Of a stretch of DNA of 64,000 bases, positions 36,529 to 45,328 are shown piece by piece. This DNA comes from Pedobacter sp. PACM 27299. Lineage in GTDB: Bacteria; Bacteroidota; Bacteroidia; Sphingobacteriales; Sphingobacteriaceae. Every line of letters starts with the position of its first letter. Position 1 is the stretch's first letter. The DNA lies in assembly GCF_001412655.1 (NCBI RefSeq), contig NZ_CP012996.1, positions 1,612,001 through 1,676,000 of the forward strand. Reading direction: 5' to 3'. The position numbers and the translations under genes were made by a program. A model generated the notes under the pieces. The model was not told where the DNA came from. It saw only the letters and a program-made list of their open reading frames with translations, and did not search any database.

Positions 36529-37887
36529 TTATACTCCAGAAGATAATTCCATCAGCATGAGGTATTCTAGAAAGAATGCGGATAGGAAAGCGAATAACAA
36601 AACATACCAAAGTATATCGATTTTCATTCTTAATTTAATCCAGAAAATGATCAGTAGAAAAAGCGGAAGCGTATACAGGTAAATGAGGATGAAGTTAATG
36701 ACAAAGCTAAGCGGTATCGAATAATGATTGGTAATGAAAACTGAAATCCCCATCTGTACCAGCCAAACTGAAATGGGAAGTGTAAAGCATAAAACCCATT
36801 TCCAAACCAGTTTCATCTGCAGTGTTTCCGGATAAGTTTTACGGTAATTCTTTACAACCAGTACGATCATCAAAACGATCATCAACACCAATATCACCAG
36901 CTGAACATATTTTATGGTGATCACATCTCCACGCGTATCAGGCTTCCTGGTATCGATCAGCTTACCAGCTTTGAACTGCTGAATTTGGGTAGTTTCTCCC
37001 TTAACAAAAGTCTTTTTAGTGAGGAGCTTTTTCTTAGCATCCTGATAAGTCCAAACAGAATCTTCAATTCCACTCTTATAATAGCCTTCAATTAATACCT
37101 GCTGGCCATTTAGCCTGATAAATTTACCATCCAATCGCCCACCTTTAAACCTTAAGAAGTCTATATAATGTGATGTTTTAATACGGAGGTAGCTGATCCT
37201 TCCGGGGGGCATCAGGCCTTCAATACCCTGTATGCTATTGCGAACGGTCTCTTCCAACTGGTTTATAACGATGTTCTTATGGTGATCGTCTGCTACTATC
37301 GGTCTTCTGGTCGTCAGTAATTCTTTCACCTCCACCACCAATAAGGAGTCGAAATGGTAAACTGCAAAATCCCCATCATAATACATGGAATCCGGTAATT
37401 TACTGGATTTAAAAAGCACATACTGTGGCTGATTGAAACTTTGATGATATCTGGGCACGCTGCTCGCACAAAATGCAAAAAATGCCAGCAATGATATAAA
37501 GGAAGGGCTAAGCTTAAAGCTCCATTTAGATCGGTTTAAACTGTACCAAGCCAGTGGCAGCACGATCAAAGCGATAATGTCAGTATGATCAACGACGCGC
37601 TGAATGGGAAAGCAATAAGCACTGAAAAATTCGATGAAGGAAGTCGAATATTCGCTTTTCCAAACCATAAATAATAGTCCGGTCAGTAGAAATATAGCGA
37701 GTTTACGTTTAGGAAAAAAGACCGACCAGAAAATTGGGAAGATAAACAAGCCACAGAAATCAGATAACTTACCTGTCAGCGTATTATGAAAAGCTCCTTT
37801 TAGGTAAAAATCATTAATTAAAAGCAGCAACAGGCAAAAGAGAAAGGGTAAGGTGGTGAGTGGCTTAAATTGATCGGAGCGCAGCAT
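36529..37887 (-). CDS. Multi-pass membrane protein of unknown function
   Basis: The 452-residue protein has about four helices in its first 160 residues and four more after residue 325. Between them lies a soluble domain of about 160 residues. That central part contains a MORN-like stretch ('FKGGRLDGKFIRLNGQQVLIEGYYKSGIEDSVWTYQD'), which in other Bacteroidota proteins occurs in secreted or membrane-associated proteins of unknown function. I do not recognise a named family. It is a single-gene unit between the convergent exonuclease gene and the GH31 gene's terminator. Confidence 0.65.
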   Translation of the reverse strand: MLRSDQFKPLTTLPFLFCLLLLLINDFYLKGAFHNTLTGKLSDFCGLFIFPIFWSVFFPKRKLAIFLLTGLLFMVWKSEYSTSFIEFFSAYCFPIQRVVDHTDIIALIVLPLAWYSLNRSKWSFKLSPSFISLLAFFAFCASSVPRYHQSFNQPQYVLFKSSKLPDSMYYDGDFAVYHFDSLLVVEVKELLTTRRPIVADDHHKNIVINQLEETVRNSIQGIEGLMPPGRISYLRIKTSHYIDFLRFKGGRLDGKFIRLNGQQVLIEGYYKSGIEDSVWTYQDAKKKLLTKKTFVKGETTQIQQFKAGKLIDTRKPDTRGDVITIKYVQLVILVLMIVLMIVLVVKNYRKTYPETLQMKLVWKWVLCFTLPISVWLVQMGISVFITNHYSIPLSFVINFILIYLYTLPLFLLIIFWIKLRMKIDILWYVLLFAFLSAFFLEYLMLMELSSGV

Positions 37888-37968
37888 AATGATGGTCTTT
37901 TCAATTTATACGGAATTACAGATTAGGTAACCCATATTATAAAATTCTTGATACATAAAAAAGGCCCC

Positions 37969-38002
37969 AGAACTTTGATGAGTAGTCAAAATTCTAGGGC
38001 CT
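37969..38002 (-). terminator. Terminator of the GH31 gene
   Basis: On the reverse strand GGCCC-AGAA-TTGA arms pair with two small mismatches around the loop and are followed by TTTTTTAT, 32 bp after the GH31 stop codon. Confidence 0.7.
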
Positions 38003-38034
38003 GATTCATAAAGGTTGCTTATGAATTTATAAGC

Positions 38035-41000
38035 TTAAAAAGTAACGCTGTTCAAGTTTTTATCAACCAAAATACCATCAATGGCTTTAATGTCAAATTT
38101 CACTTTACGTTTGGCTTTCAGCTTGATGATAAACAGCTCTGTCGTGCCATTTAAAGCATCTTTCTGACCTAAGTTTACAAAGGTCGGATAAAGGGCTTTT
38201 TTACCGTTTGTATGCAGCCTGTCGTAAGTCATGTTTTCCATTTGCTTCACATTTGTTGGTTGAATACTTACAAACTCATAATCAGCTGCATCGTATGGCA
38301 AGGCAAAACTTAAAGCATTTACAGATTTAAGGTTCGTACCTTTCACTTTGACCTCAATGATTTCATCTTTATTATAGCTTGGTTTAGCAGTGCTGATGCT
38401 CAGCTTACCAGCAAGCTTATCAATTTTACTGTCATTCACCCCACCGTCAATTCTGGTCGCTACCAATGAGATGTCATAAGAGTCGATCAAGCCATTTTTG
38501 TTGATGTCACCATTGCTGATATAACCTTCGAAATCACCATCACCTTGTCTCAAACCAGTGTAGTTCATATACGAAGTCAAATCATTTCTATCCACCAAAC
38601 GGTCGTTGTTGATGTCTCCAGGTAAGTAACTCTCTGTTCCAGCAACTTTGAATACATACAATTCTCTACCAGAACCAAAACCACCAACACCTTCTGTCAC
38701 CGCCATTTTGAGGTAACGTGCAGATGGATGCGTAGGGAAGTTAAAGACCTTCACTTCATCTGTGTTCGCCCATGTAAAATCACCTGCCGGAGTCCAGTTT
38801 TCTTTGTCATTGCTGAAGAACACCTGGCCTTTCAGGATGATGCCATTTCCTCTTCCTGAACGAGGTAAGTAATGGAATTTATCCAGTTGATTGATGGTTT
38901 TTAAGTCCATCACCATTTCAAATGGCAACGCATTTACGCCCCATTTCGTATGCCAGGTATTACCTTCATCAAAATCGAATAACTGCTCGATTTCAGATCC
39001 TTCCTGATCTGCGGCTGTTGATTTAGCAACAATACCTTGGATTGCAAATTCCAGTGGGTTAGATTTGGTAGTGGCGCTAAATTCTGTCCAGGCAGATTGC
39101 CCATCTTTATTTACCGCACGCAATTTAAAAGCATAAGGAGTTTCAGCAGTTAAACCATCAAATAACAATGAAGTGTCTTTGATCGTCGTGTAATGCATGT
39201 CATTGAAATCAATTTCATAGTAATCTGCATGATTCACTTTCGACCAGGTTGGCTTCAAGGTATAAGCTTCCTTATTTTTATCGGTCACTACAGCATTTAC
39301 CGGAGCAGTTAAAGCACCTGTAGAGATGCGCAATTGATCTGCCGGCTCATATTTGAAGCCTTCAACCGTTGCCACAACCAGATTTTCCGTAATGTCTGTA
39401 GCACTTACTTTAATCAGTACCTGTGGGTTTTTTGTGATCGCTACCTGTTCAAAATCAGTTCCTTTAGTCGCAAATTTATTCAAGTTTGGAGCTGCATCGT
39501 AGAAATATACATTCTCTTTACTTAAGAATTCAGCCATCGAATTTACTTCAGTTAACTTGATTTTATTCTGGCCAACTTTTACCAATACCTTTTTAGGTTT
39601 TTGAGAAACGTTGATTCTAAGTTCTGTCGTTTTCGTTTTTACAAAACCATCGAAATCACCTTTTGTGGGGTGGATCGTTACGGTTGCACGGTTCTTTTTA
39701 TCTACTTCCGACTCGATTAAGCTGGATGCACCTTTACCCAGTTTATATTGTTCGGTAGTTCCGTCATCGTCATATTCTGTGAATGCACTTTTTCCAGCAG
39801 GATAGAGCTCATAAATTCGATTTCCTTTGTTGATCTCTGTGACATTGTTGTTTGGATTGGTCAATGGAATAATGGCCCCATTTTTAATGAATACCGGCAA
39901 TTTCCAAATCGGAGCCTCAAAGCTGTTGATGATACTATTTCCTGCATATTTTTCTCCAGAAAAATAATCAATCCAGGAACCTTCAGGTAGGTAAATGCCA
40001 TTACGAATGTCATTGCCTTTCTCATCAGATTTTGTAGCCTGATAAATAGGGGCGATTAAGAAATTCGGACCATATAAAAACTGGTATTGCGTGGCCTTAC
40101 CTTGAGTATAAGCATTCGGATATTCCAGGAACATCGCTCTGATCATCGGTAAGCCTGAAACTGCTGCTCTGGCAATGCTGTAAGCATAAGGCATCAATTC
40201 CGATTTCAGCTTTAAATAGTTGCGGTTAATCGAAGTAGCTGGTTCACCTAAGGCATGCGGATATTTTTCATTTGATCCCCATCCATCCATGTTCAATTGC
40301 ATTGGCGTAAACGTTTTCCATTGGAAGTCCCTGATATTAACGGCCATGTTTTTACCGCCAAAAATACCATCCACATCGGAAGTAATGTTTGGCTGTCCTG
40401 ACAATCCAGAACCTAAATAAGTAGGGATATGGAAACGAATGTATTCCCAAACTCCACCAGTCTGATCACCAGACCAAATGCCCGCATAACGCTGCGTACC
40501 TGCCCAGCCATCTAAAGAGATGATGAACGGTCTGGCATCATTGCCGTATTTGCTCATGATCTGAGCAACATCAGCCACACCATTTAGTCCGAAGGAATAA
40601 CCGGCACCTACCCAAGCTACGTCTGTTTTCAGTACGCGAACACCCGCTTCTTTTACTTCCTTTAAAATATCTCTTTGTAGTAAAGCGCTCACTTCTGGTT
40701 TAGGATGAAGGTCTGATTGTGTCCATAAACCGATCTCTACACCATTTTTGCGGGCGTAGTCGCCTAAGCTTTTCAGGTTTTGAATGTTCCCGTCTAAAGT
40801 TTCTGTCTGGCCATATCCAGCACCATAACCATCATTTGGAAGCAGCCAGCCAAAAGGCATGTCGTTCTTTTTGTAACGATCGATCACGGCACGTGCAGAA
40901 AACTGGTAGTTGTTTTTCTCCCCGTTCAAGGATTCCTTGATACCGCCATTGTCTTTCTGACTCTCTTTATAGTGTTTGCCATCTTCAAACAGCATCCCTC

Positions 41001-41901
41001 TTTCATCTGCTTTCCAGAAATCGCGGTTATAGGCATTTAAATGCCCCTGGTAAAAACCGAATTTCGGTAACAATACTGGATTTCCAGTCAGCTGATAGAA
41101 GTCGTTTAAAAGCGGAACTGCGCCATCGCCTGCCATCAAAAACACATCCAGGTAATCGGTATCATGTGATAACTTTATTGTACCTTTTTCTTTGGCACCG
41201 AAGTCATATTTGCCTTTTTTGAAGGTATGCCATAAAAGGCCATAACCGTTCGAAGACCAGTAATAAGGTGTAGGAGAGGCTACTCCGCCATCCGTCCAGC
41301 TGTTCTGGTTTTCTATAGCAATCGCTTTTCCTTTATGAGAAAAACGACCGTTCTGTACCCCACCACCGTAGAAATACTCTTTTGGGGCTTCCTTAAAGGT
41401 CAGCACCACTTCATTCTTATCAAAACGAACAGGGGCTGCTTCTTCCAGAACCACCGCATTGGTACTCAGGTTGACAATTTTTAACAGGGTCGTGTTTTTA
41501 TCTATCTGCACCGAAATTTTGTCGGTAGCAATCGTAATCAGGTTGTTTTCATCTTTTAGGTCTAGTTTTGCAACTGGCCTTCTTGGATTTTCTACCAGAA
41601 TTTTTGCCTCAGGCTTGGCTACCGGATCTCTCATCACGCCACCAGCATTGTCCTGGAAAAGCCTGAAAATCTGATCCCCGTAGAAATCTAAAGTCAAACG
41701 CTGGTTGTCAGAAAATAAGACCTCAATCATTGTCGGACTAACCTTCCGTGCGCTGATGATTTTATGTTCTTTCTGTACAACCTGTTGAAAGGTATTGGTT
41801 TGTGGTACTGCCCCGGCATGAAGTTGGGAAATCAGTAATGGGAAAGCTAAGGCGAGCAAAGCTGTGTTTTGAGGTTTAGAACTCCAAAATGTTTTCTTCA
41901 T
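38035..41901 (-). CDS. Multidomain GH31 glycoside hydrolase with lectin-, dockerin- and cohesin-like modules
   Basis: This 1288-residue secreted enzyme has a signal peptide (1-28), an N-terminal sandwich (about 45-270) and a GH31 barrel (about 271-590). The likely nucleophile is Asp427 in 'VLKTDVAWVG' and the acid/base is Asp479 in 'RYAGIWSGDQTGG'. A DUF5110-like part follows to about 830, then a fibronectin III domain (860-945), an F5/8-type CBM32-like domain (955-1090), two dockerin-like calcium loops ('GDINNDRLVDRNDL', 'GDINKNGLIDSYDI', 1095-1150) and a cohesin-like domain (1165-1288). The nucleophile context differs from classical alpha-glucosidases and recalls GH31 alpha-N-acetylgalactosaminidases; that specificity is inferred. 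Confidence 0.85.
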   Translation of the reverse strand: MKKTFWSSKPQNTALLALAFPLLISQLHAGAVPQTNTFQQVVQKEHKIISARKVSPTMIEVLFSDNQRLTLDFYGDQIFRLFQDNAGGVMRDPVAKPEAKILVENPRRPVAKLDLKDENNLITIATDKISVQIDKNTTLLKIVNLSTNAVVLEEAAPVRFDKNEVVLTFKEAPKEYFYGGGVQNGRFSHKGKAIAIENQNSWTDGGVASPTPYYWSSNGYGLLWHTFKKGKYDFGAKEKGTIKLSHDTDYLDVFLMAGDGAVPLLNDFYQLTGNPVLLPKFGFYQGHLNAYNRDFWKADERGMLFEDGKHYKESQKDNGGIKESLNGEKNNYQFSARAVIDRYKKNDMPFGWLLPNDGYGAGYGQTETLDGNIQNLKSLGDYARKNGVEIGLWTQSDLHPKPEVSALLQRDILKEVKEAGVRVLKTDVAWVGAGYSFGLNGVADVAQIMSKYGNDARPFIISLDGWAGTQRYAGIWSGDQTGGVWEYIRFHIPTYLGSGLSGQPNITSDVDGIFGGKNMAVNIRDFQWKTFTPMQLNMDGWGSNEKYPHALGEPATSINRNYLKLKSELMPYAYSIARAAVSGLPMIRAMFLEYPNAYTQGKATQYQFLYGPNFLIAPIYQATKSDEKGNDIRNGIYLPEGSWIDYFSGEKYAGNSIINSFEAPIWKLPVFIKNGAIIPLTNPNNNVTEINKGNRIYELYPAGKSAFTEYDDDGTTEQYKLGKGASSLIESEVDKKNRATVTIHPTKGDFDGFVKTKTTELRINVSQKPKKVLVKVGQNKIKLTEVNSMAEFLSKENVYFYDAAPNLNKFATKGTDFEQVAITKNPQVLIKVSATDITENLVVATVEGFKYEPADQLRISTGALTAPVNAVVTDKNKEAYTLKPTWSKVNHADYYEIDFNDMHYTTIKDTSLLFDGLTAETPYAFKLRAVNKDGQSAWTEFSATTKSNPLEFAIQGIVAKSTAADQEGSEIEQLFDFDEGNTWHTKWGVNALPFEMVMDLKTINQLDKFHYLPRSGRGNGIILKGQVFFSNDKENWTPAGDFTWANTDEVKVFNFPTHPSARYLKMAVTEGVGGFGSGRELYVFKVAGTESYLPGDINNDRLVDRNDLTSYMNYTGLRQGDGDFEGYISNGDINKNGLIDSYDISLVATRIDGGVNDSKIDKLAGKLSISTAKPSYNKDEIIEVKVKGTNLKSVNALSFALPYDAADYEFVSIQPTNVKQMENMTYDRLHTNGKKALYPTFVNLGQKDALNGTTELFIIKLKAKRKVKFDIKAIDGILVDKNLNSVTF

Positions 41902-42363
41902 AATGTGTGTTATAAATCTTCCCGGACAGGTGCTAAGAACAAAACCTAAATTGTTCAGTCAGGCATTCTCCCGGAAGTTTTAGTTGAAGCCGCCAATATA
42001 GAAATTATCTATTGGTTTTTGCTTTTGAAAAATTGTATTATTTATAAGTGTAAATTAGGAAATTGGCAATGGGAAGGCGGTTTTTCGAATAGAAAGGCGA
42101 GGGATGTTACGCAATTTTAGCGAAATGATTTATAGTAAAACGTTTTTTTGGCGCTGCTGAATAGCAGAATGGGAATAGGTTGACCTGGAATGAAATTTAA
42201 CAAGAAATGTGCAATCACAGAAGGGAAGCTTTGAATATAAATGAAATATCAAAGCGTAATTCGATTAGTGTGCCTGGAAATTAAGGCACACTAATCGAAA
42301 AGAAGGTCTAGTTTTCAAATGAAGGTATAACTGTCGAAAAGAAGTACACCCATAGAAAAGTAA
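41902..42363. other. Intergenic region between yfhO-type gene and GH31 gene
   Basis: The 462-bp stretch holds no credible ORF and no perfect -7 box for the GH31 gene. Its one clear structure is the long hairpin at 42260-42299. Confidence 0.5.
42260..42299. other. Perfect 15-bp inverted repeat without a T-run
   Basis: TTCGATTAGTGTGCC and GGCACACTAATCGAA pair without mismatch around a 10-nt loop. Neither strand has a T-run after the stem, so an ordinary intrinsic terminator is not supported. It lies 64 bp after the YfhO-family stop codon and 358 bp before the GH31 start. Confidence 0.6.
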
Positions 42364-44823
42364 TTAAATGGCGTTGCGGTCTTTATAACCAAAATATCCT
42401 GCAAACAGCAGGCCCGCGATTAATAGGATCGAAGCGATCAGTGAAATCAGCTCCCCGGTGTAATAAGAGTTCGGGTGAAATACAAAGGCAATCTGATGTT
42501 TTCCTGCCGGAATATGTGCAGCCCTTAACAGGTAATTCGCACGGAAATATGGTTGCTCCACCTCATCAATGAACATTTTCCAGCCTTTGTTATAATAGAT
42601 TTCTGAAAATACAGCGAGGTTAGCTTGCGTGGAATTACTTTTATACACCATGCGGTCTGGAAAATAACTAGTCAGTTTTATCGTCCCTGATGCTGCGGAA
42701 TTACCCAGCTGCTGCGCTTTAACCAGTGCTTTGTATTGATCATCGATCACCACAGTTTCTTTAGGTGCAAAAGTACCGATCACTTCCATTTCCTGATCTG
42801 CATTACGTACATACTGGATCTTATTGACAAACCAGGCATGACCACAGGCATTCGGATTCAATTCCGCAATTAGCTTTGGAGAATTCGGATCGGTATGGAT
42901 CAGGTATTTTGTATTCATCATTCCCAGGATATTCAGGTTGATGTTATTCTTGAAATGACTTTCAATCACTTCATCAAATCGCTTCAAACGAACTGCCGAA
43001 TAACCACCAATTGACTTGTGGAAATAGGGGGTAGTGGCATCATTCATAATGCTCTGCGTCAAATCCAATACTTTGAAATTAGGATCTTTATCCTGGTCAA
43101 TAAACCGGTCTACTTCCCTAAGCTGAGGTTTTTCTGTATCCTGTTTTGCCATAAAGCTCTCGGTATTTAGGTACCTTTTGTCAACACCCCATAGATCAAA
43201 TAACACTAAAAATAGGAAAGCAATAGAGAGTAAATTGGCGTTTAGCTTGTCTTTTAAATAAGCCCAGATTCCTACAAATGCAGTCAAAATCAACAAACAA
43301 GACCTCATGGCGTCCGACTGTGCCGCCGCTTTTCTGTCCGCTACAATCGCATTACCAATGGAATTTGCAGTGGCCTGATCTAATTTAAGCGCTGCAGTAA
43401 ACTGTGCAACCACCACTTCATGGTCACTGCTTTTGAAGGAAAGTAATAAATCAGGGAGCACCGCTATTACTAACGAAAGTCCGAAACTGAGGTAAAAGGC
43501 CAGCTTTAATTGCTTAATAAGCTCCGGCTTGTCTGTGCGGACAAATAATTCGTTTACCGCCAGTACCCCCAGTATCGGGAAGCACAATCCCGCTACTGCA
43601 AGGATGGATTCAACCGCTCTAAATTTGTTGTAGAAGGGTACATAGTAAAAGAACAGATCGGAAATTAAAGGCAGGTTTTTTCCAAAGGACAGAAACATGG
43701 TCAGGATCACTACGCCTAATAACCACCACTTGATCCTGTGTTTGACAATCAGTAAACCCAGTATAAATAGAAAACAAATGACCGCACCAAAATAAAAGGA
43801 ACCTTCCGTAAAAGGCTTTTCTCCCCAATAAAAAGGCATTAATGATTTGGAAAGGTAATCTGCCTCCTCAGGATTAGCTCCAATGTCCGTTAACGCTTTT
43901 AGCACATGGGTATGCTGTACGGCATTCCCTCTGGAACTGCCGCCAAAAGCATTTGGGACTAGAAAAGTAATACATTCTTCTACACCCTGACTCCATTGGT
44001 AGGCATATTCTCTGGATAATCCTGTACTGGTTTTCGCCGTTTTCTGAGTCAGGTTGGCATGTCCTCTGATGGTTTCCGCACTGTATTCATAAGTACTCCA
44101 TAATGAGGAAGTATTGACAGCAATTGCCAGTAGTCCCGCAATAAGCGCAAAGCCTGAGGCCTTAAAAAAGTCTTTGGTCTGTTTTGTTTTTATAGCATGA
44201 TATGCTTCTACACCAACAAAAATCAGGATGGCCAGAAACAGGTAATAAGTCATCTGGAGGTGATTGGCACGGATTTCTAAAGCCAGAAATAATGCGGTTA
44301 TCGCAGCACCATAAATATATTTACCCCTGAAAACGAGTATGATTCCCGCAAGAACAGGCGCAAAGAAAGAGATGGCAGCAACCTGATTCGCATGTCCGGC
44401 ACCAAATAAAATGATGTTATAAGAAGAAAAAGTGAAAGCAACAGCACCCGCTGCGGCAAGCCAGGGATTCAGTTTAAGGACGCAAAAGAGAAAGTAACTG
44501 CCTAGCAATAAAACCATAACGGTACCTGCTGGCTGTGGAAGGGAATAGTTCACTACTTTTATCAGCCAGGTGGTGATGTTGTTGGGGTAGGGTGCCCAGA
44601 TCTGGAAAGTAGGCATCCCTCCATGAATCTGATTGGTCCATAAAATCGTTTCCCCCTTTTCACGGTAATGGTTGATTTCTGTAGTCGTAGATTGTGCCCT
44701 GGTCACATCATTTTGTCCAAGCGTTTTTCCAAAGAATACGGGATTAAAATATAAAAAGGTGATTCCAAAGAAAAGTACAATGACCATCAGATGCTGGCCA
44801 TTTCGCTTAAACCAATTATTCAT
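42364..44823 (-). CDS. YfhO-family membrane protein
   Basis: The 819-residue inner-membrane protein has about a dozen helices in its first 550 residues, including the N-terminal 'LMVIVLFFGITFLYFNPVFFGK'. An extracytoplasmic C-terminal domain and a final helix near residue 790 follow. The layout and the 'NPVFFGKTLGQNDV' and 'GGMPTFQIWAPYPNNIT' segments match the YfhO family, GT-C-like membrane proteins thought to transfer sugars from lipid carriers to envelope polymers. The substrate is unknown. It is a single gene, divergent from the BlaI operon across 140 bp. Confidence 0.85.
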   Translation of the reverse strand: MNNWFKRNGQHLMVIVLFFGITFLYFNPVFFGKTLGQNDVTRAQSTTTEINHYREKGETILWTNQIHGGMPTFQIWAPYPNNITTWLIKVVNYSLPQPAGTVMVLLLGSYFLFCVLKLNPWLAAAGAVAFTFSSYNIILFGAGHANQVAAISFFAPVLAGIILVFRGKYIYGAAITALFLALEIRANHLQMTYYLFLAILIFVGVEAYHAIKTKQTKDFFKASGFALIAGLLAIAVNTSSLWSTYEYSAETIRGHANLTQKTAKTSTGLSREYAYQWSQGVEECITFLVPNAFGGSSRGNAVQHTHVLKALTDIGANPEEADYLSKSLMPFYWGEKPFTEGSFYFGAVICFLFILGLLIVKHRIKWWLLGVVILTMFLSFGKNLPLISDLFFYYVPFYNKFRAVESILAVAGLCFPILGVLAVNELFVRTDKPELIKQLKLAFYLSFGLSLVIAVLPDLLLSFKSSDHEVVVAQFTAALKLDQATANSIGNAIVADRKAAAQSDAMRSCLLILTAFVGIWAYLKDKLNANLLSIAFLFLVLFDLWGVDKRYLNTESFMAKQDTEKPQLREVDRFIDQDKDPNFKVLDLTQSIMNDATTPYFHKSIGGYSAVRLKRFDEVIESHFKNNINLNILGMMNTKYLIHTDPNSPKLIAELNPNACGHAWFVNKIQYVRNADQEMEVIGTFAPKETVVIDDQYKALVKAQQLGNSAASGTIKLTSYFPDRMVYKSNSTQANLAVFSEIYYNKGWKMFIDEVEQPYFRANYLLRAAHIPAGKHQIAFVFHPNSYYTGELISLIASILLIAGLLFAGYFGYKDRNAI

Positions 44824-44896
44824 AGCTGTTAAAAATTTCCCTAAATATATAAAAACTAGGCGCGATGAAGGCTAAGGCTTTGAATTGACAGCTGTA

Positions 44897-44930
44897 AACT
44901 ATCTTTTAGTTATATAACTAAAAGATAGTT
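44897..44930. promoter_or_regulatory. 34-bp perfect palindrome, likely BlaI operator
   Basis: The arms AACTATCTTTTAGTTAT and its exact complement meet at 44913/44914. A sub-box AGTTATATAACT (44908-44919) recurs as AGTTGTATAACT at 44927-44938, 19 bp on. The palindrome ends on the -33 TTG of the blaI promoter, the expected place for a repressor site. Confidence 0.75.
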
Positions 44931-44959
44931 GTATAACTGAATTATAAGTTGTAGCTTTG
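44929..44959 (+). promoter_or_regulatory. Promoter of the BlaI-M56 operon, leaderless
   Basis: TTG (44929-44931) and TAGCTTTG (44952-44959) are spaced by 20 bp, matching the Bacteroidota TTG-N19-21-TAnnTTTG pattern. The -7 box ends only 3 bp before the ATG at 44963, so the transcript would start within the coding region or be leaderless. The ATG itself could therefore be just upstream of the true start of the message. Confidence 0.65.
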
Positions 44960-44962
44960 GTT

Positions 44963-45328
44963 ATGGAAGAATTAACCAAAAGCGAAGAAAAGGTAATGCA
45001 AGTGCTTTGGAAATTGCAAAGTGCATTTGTGAAGGATATTATTGAGCAACTGGACGACGATCCTAAACCTCCATACAATACCATTTCCTCCACGGTTAGG
45101 CTGCTGGAGAAAAAAGGGTATGTATCCTACAAAGCTTATGGGAAAACCTATGAATACTACCCTGCGATCAGCAAAAAACAATATACCAAAACCACCTTTT
45201 CAAAGATGTTTGCGGGATATTTCGACAATTCACCAGCCTCACTGTTATCTTTTATGGTGAAAGAAGAAAAACTAACAGAGGAGGATATCAATGAGCTCAA
45301 AGCCCTCATCAAGAAAAAATCTTCTTAA
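44963..45328 (+). CDS. BlaI/MecI/CopY-family repressor
   Basis: The 121-residue winged-helix protein starts at the ATG at 44963; a TTG at 44957 lies inside the -7 box. The recognition region 'ELTKSEEKVMQVLWKLQSAFVKDIIEQL' and 'PPYNTISSTVRLLEKKGYVSYKAYGKTYEYYP' is typical of BlaI. In the family the repressor dimer binds palindromic operators and is removed after a signal from an M56 membrane protease. That protease gene follows with a one-base overlap (TAATG), and a 34-bp palindrome covers the promoter. Autoregulation is therefore likely. Confidence 0.93.
   Translation: MEELTKSEEKVMQVLWKLQSAFVKDIIEQLDDDPKPPYNTISSTVRLLEKKGYVSYKAYGKTYEYYPAISKKQYTKTTFSKMFAGYFDNSPASLLSFMVKEEKLTEEDINELKALIKKKSS

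Noticed and set aside
42260..42299. Intrinsic terminator after the YfhO-family gene
   Set aside because: Neither strand has a T-run following the stem, so it is listed only as an unexplained inverted repeat.
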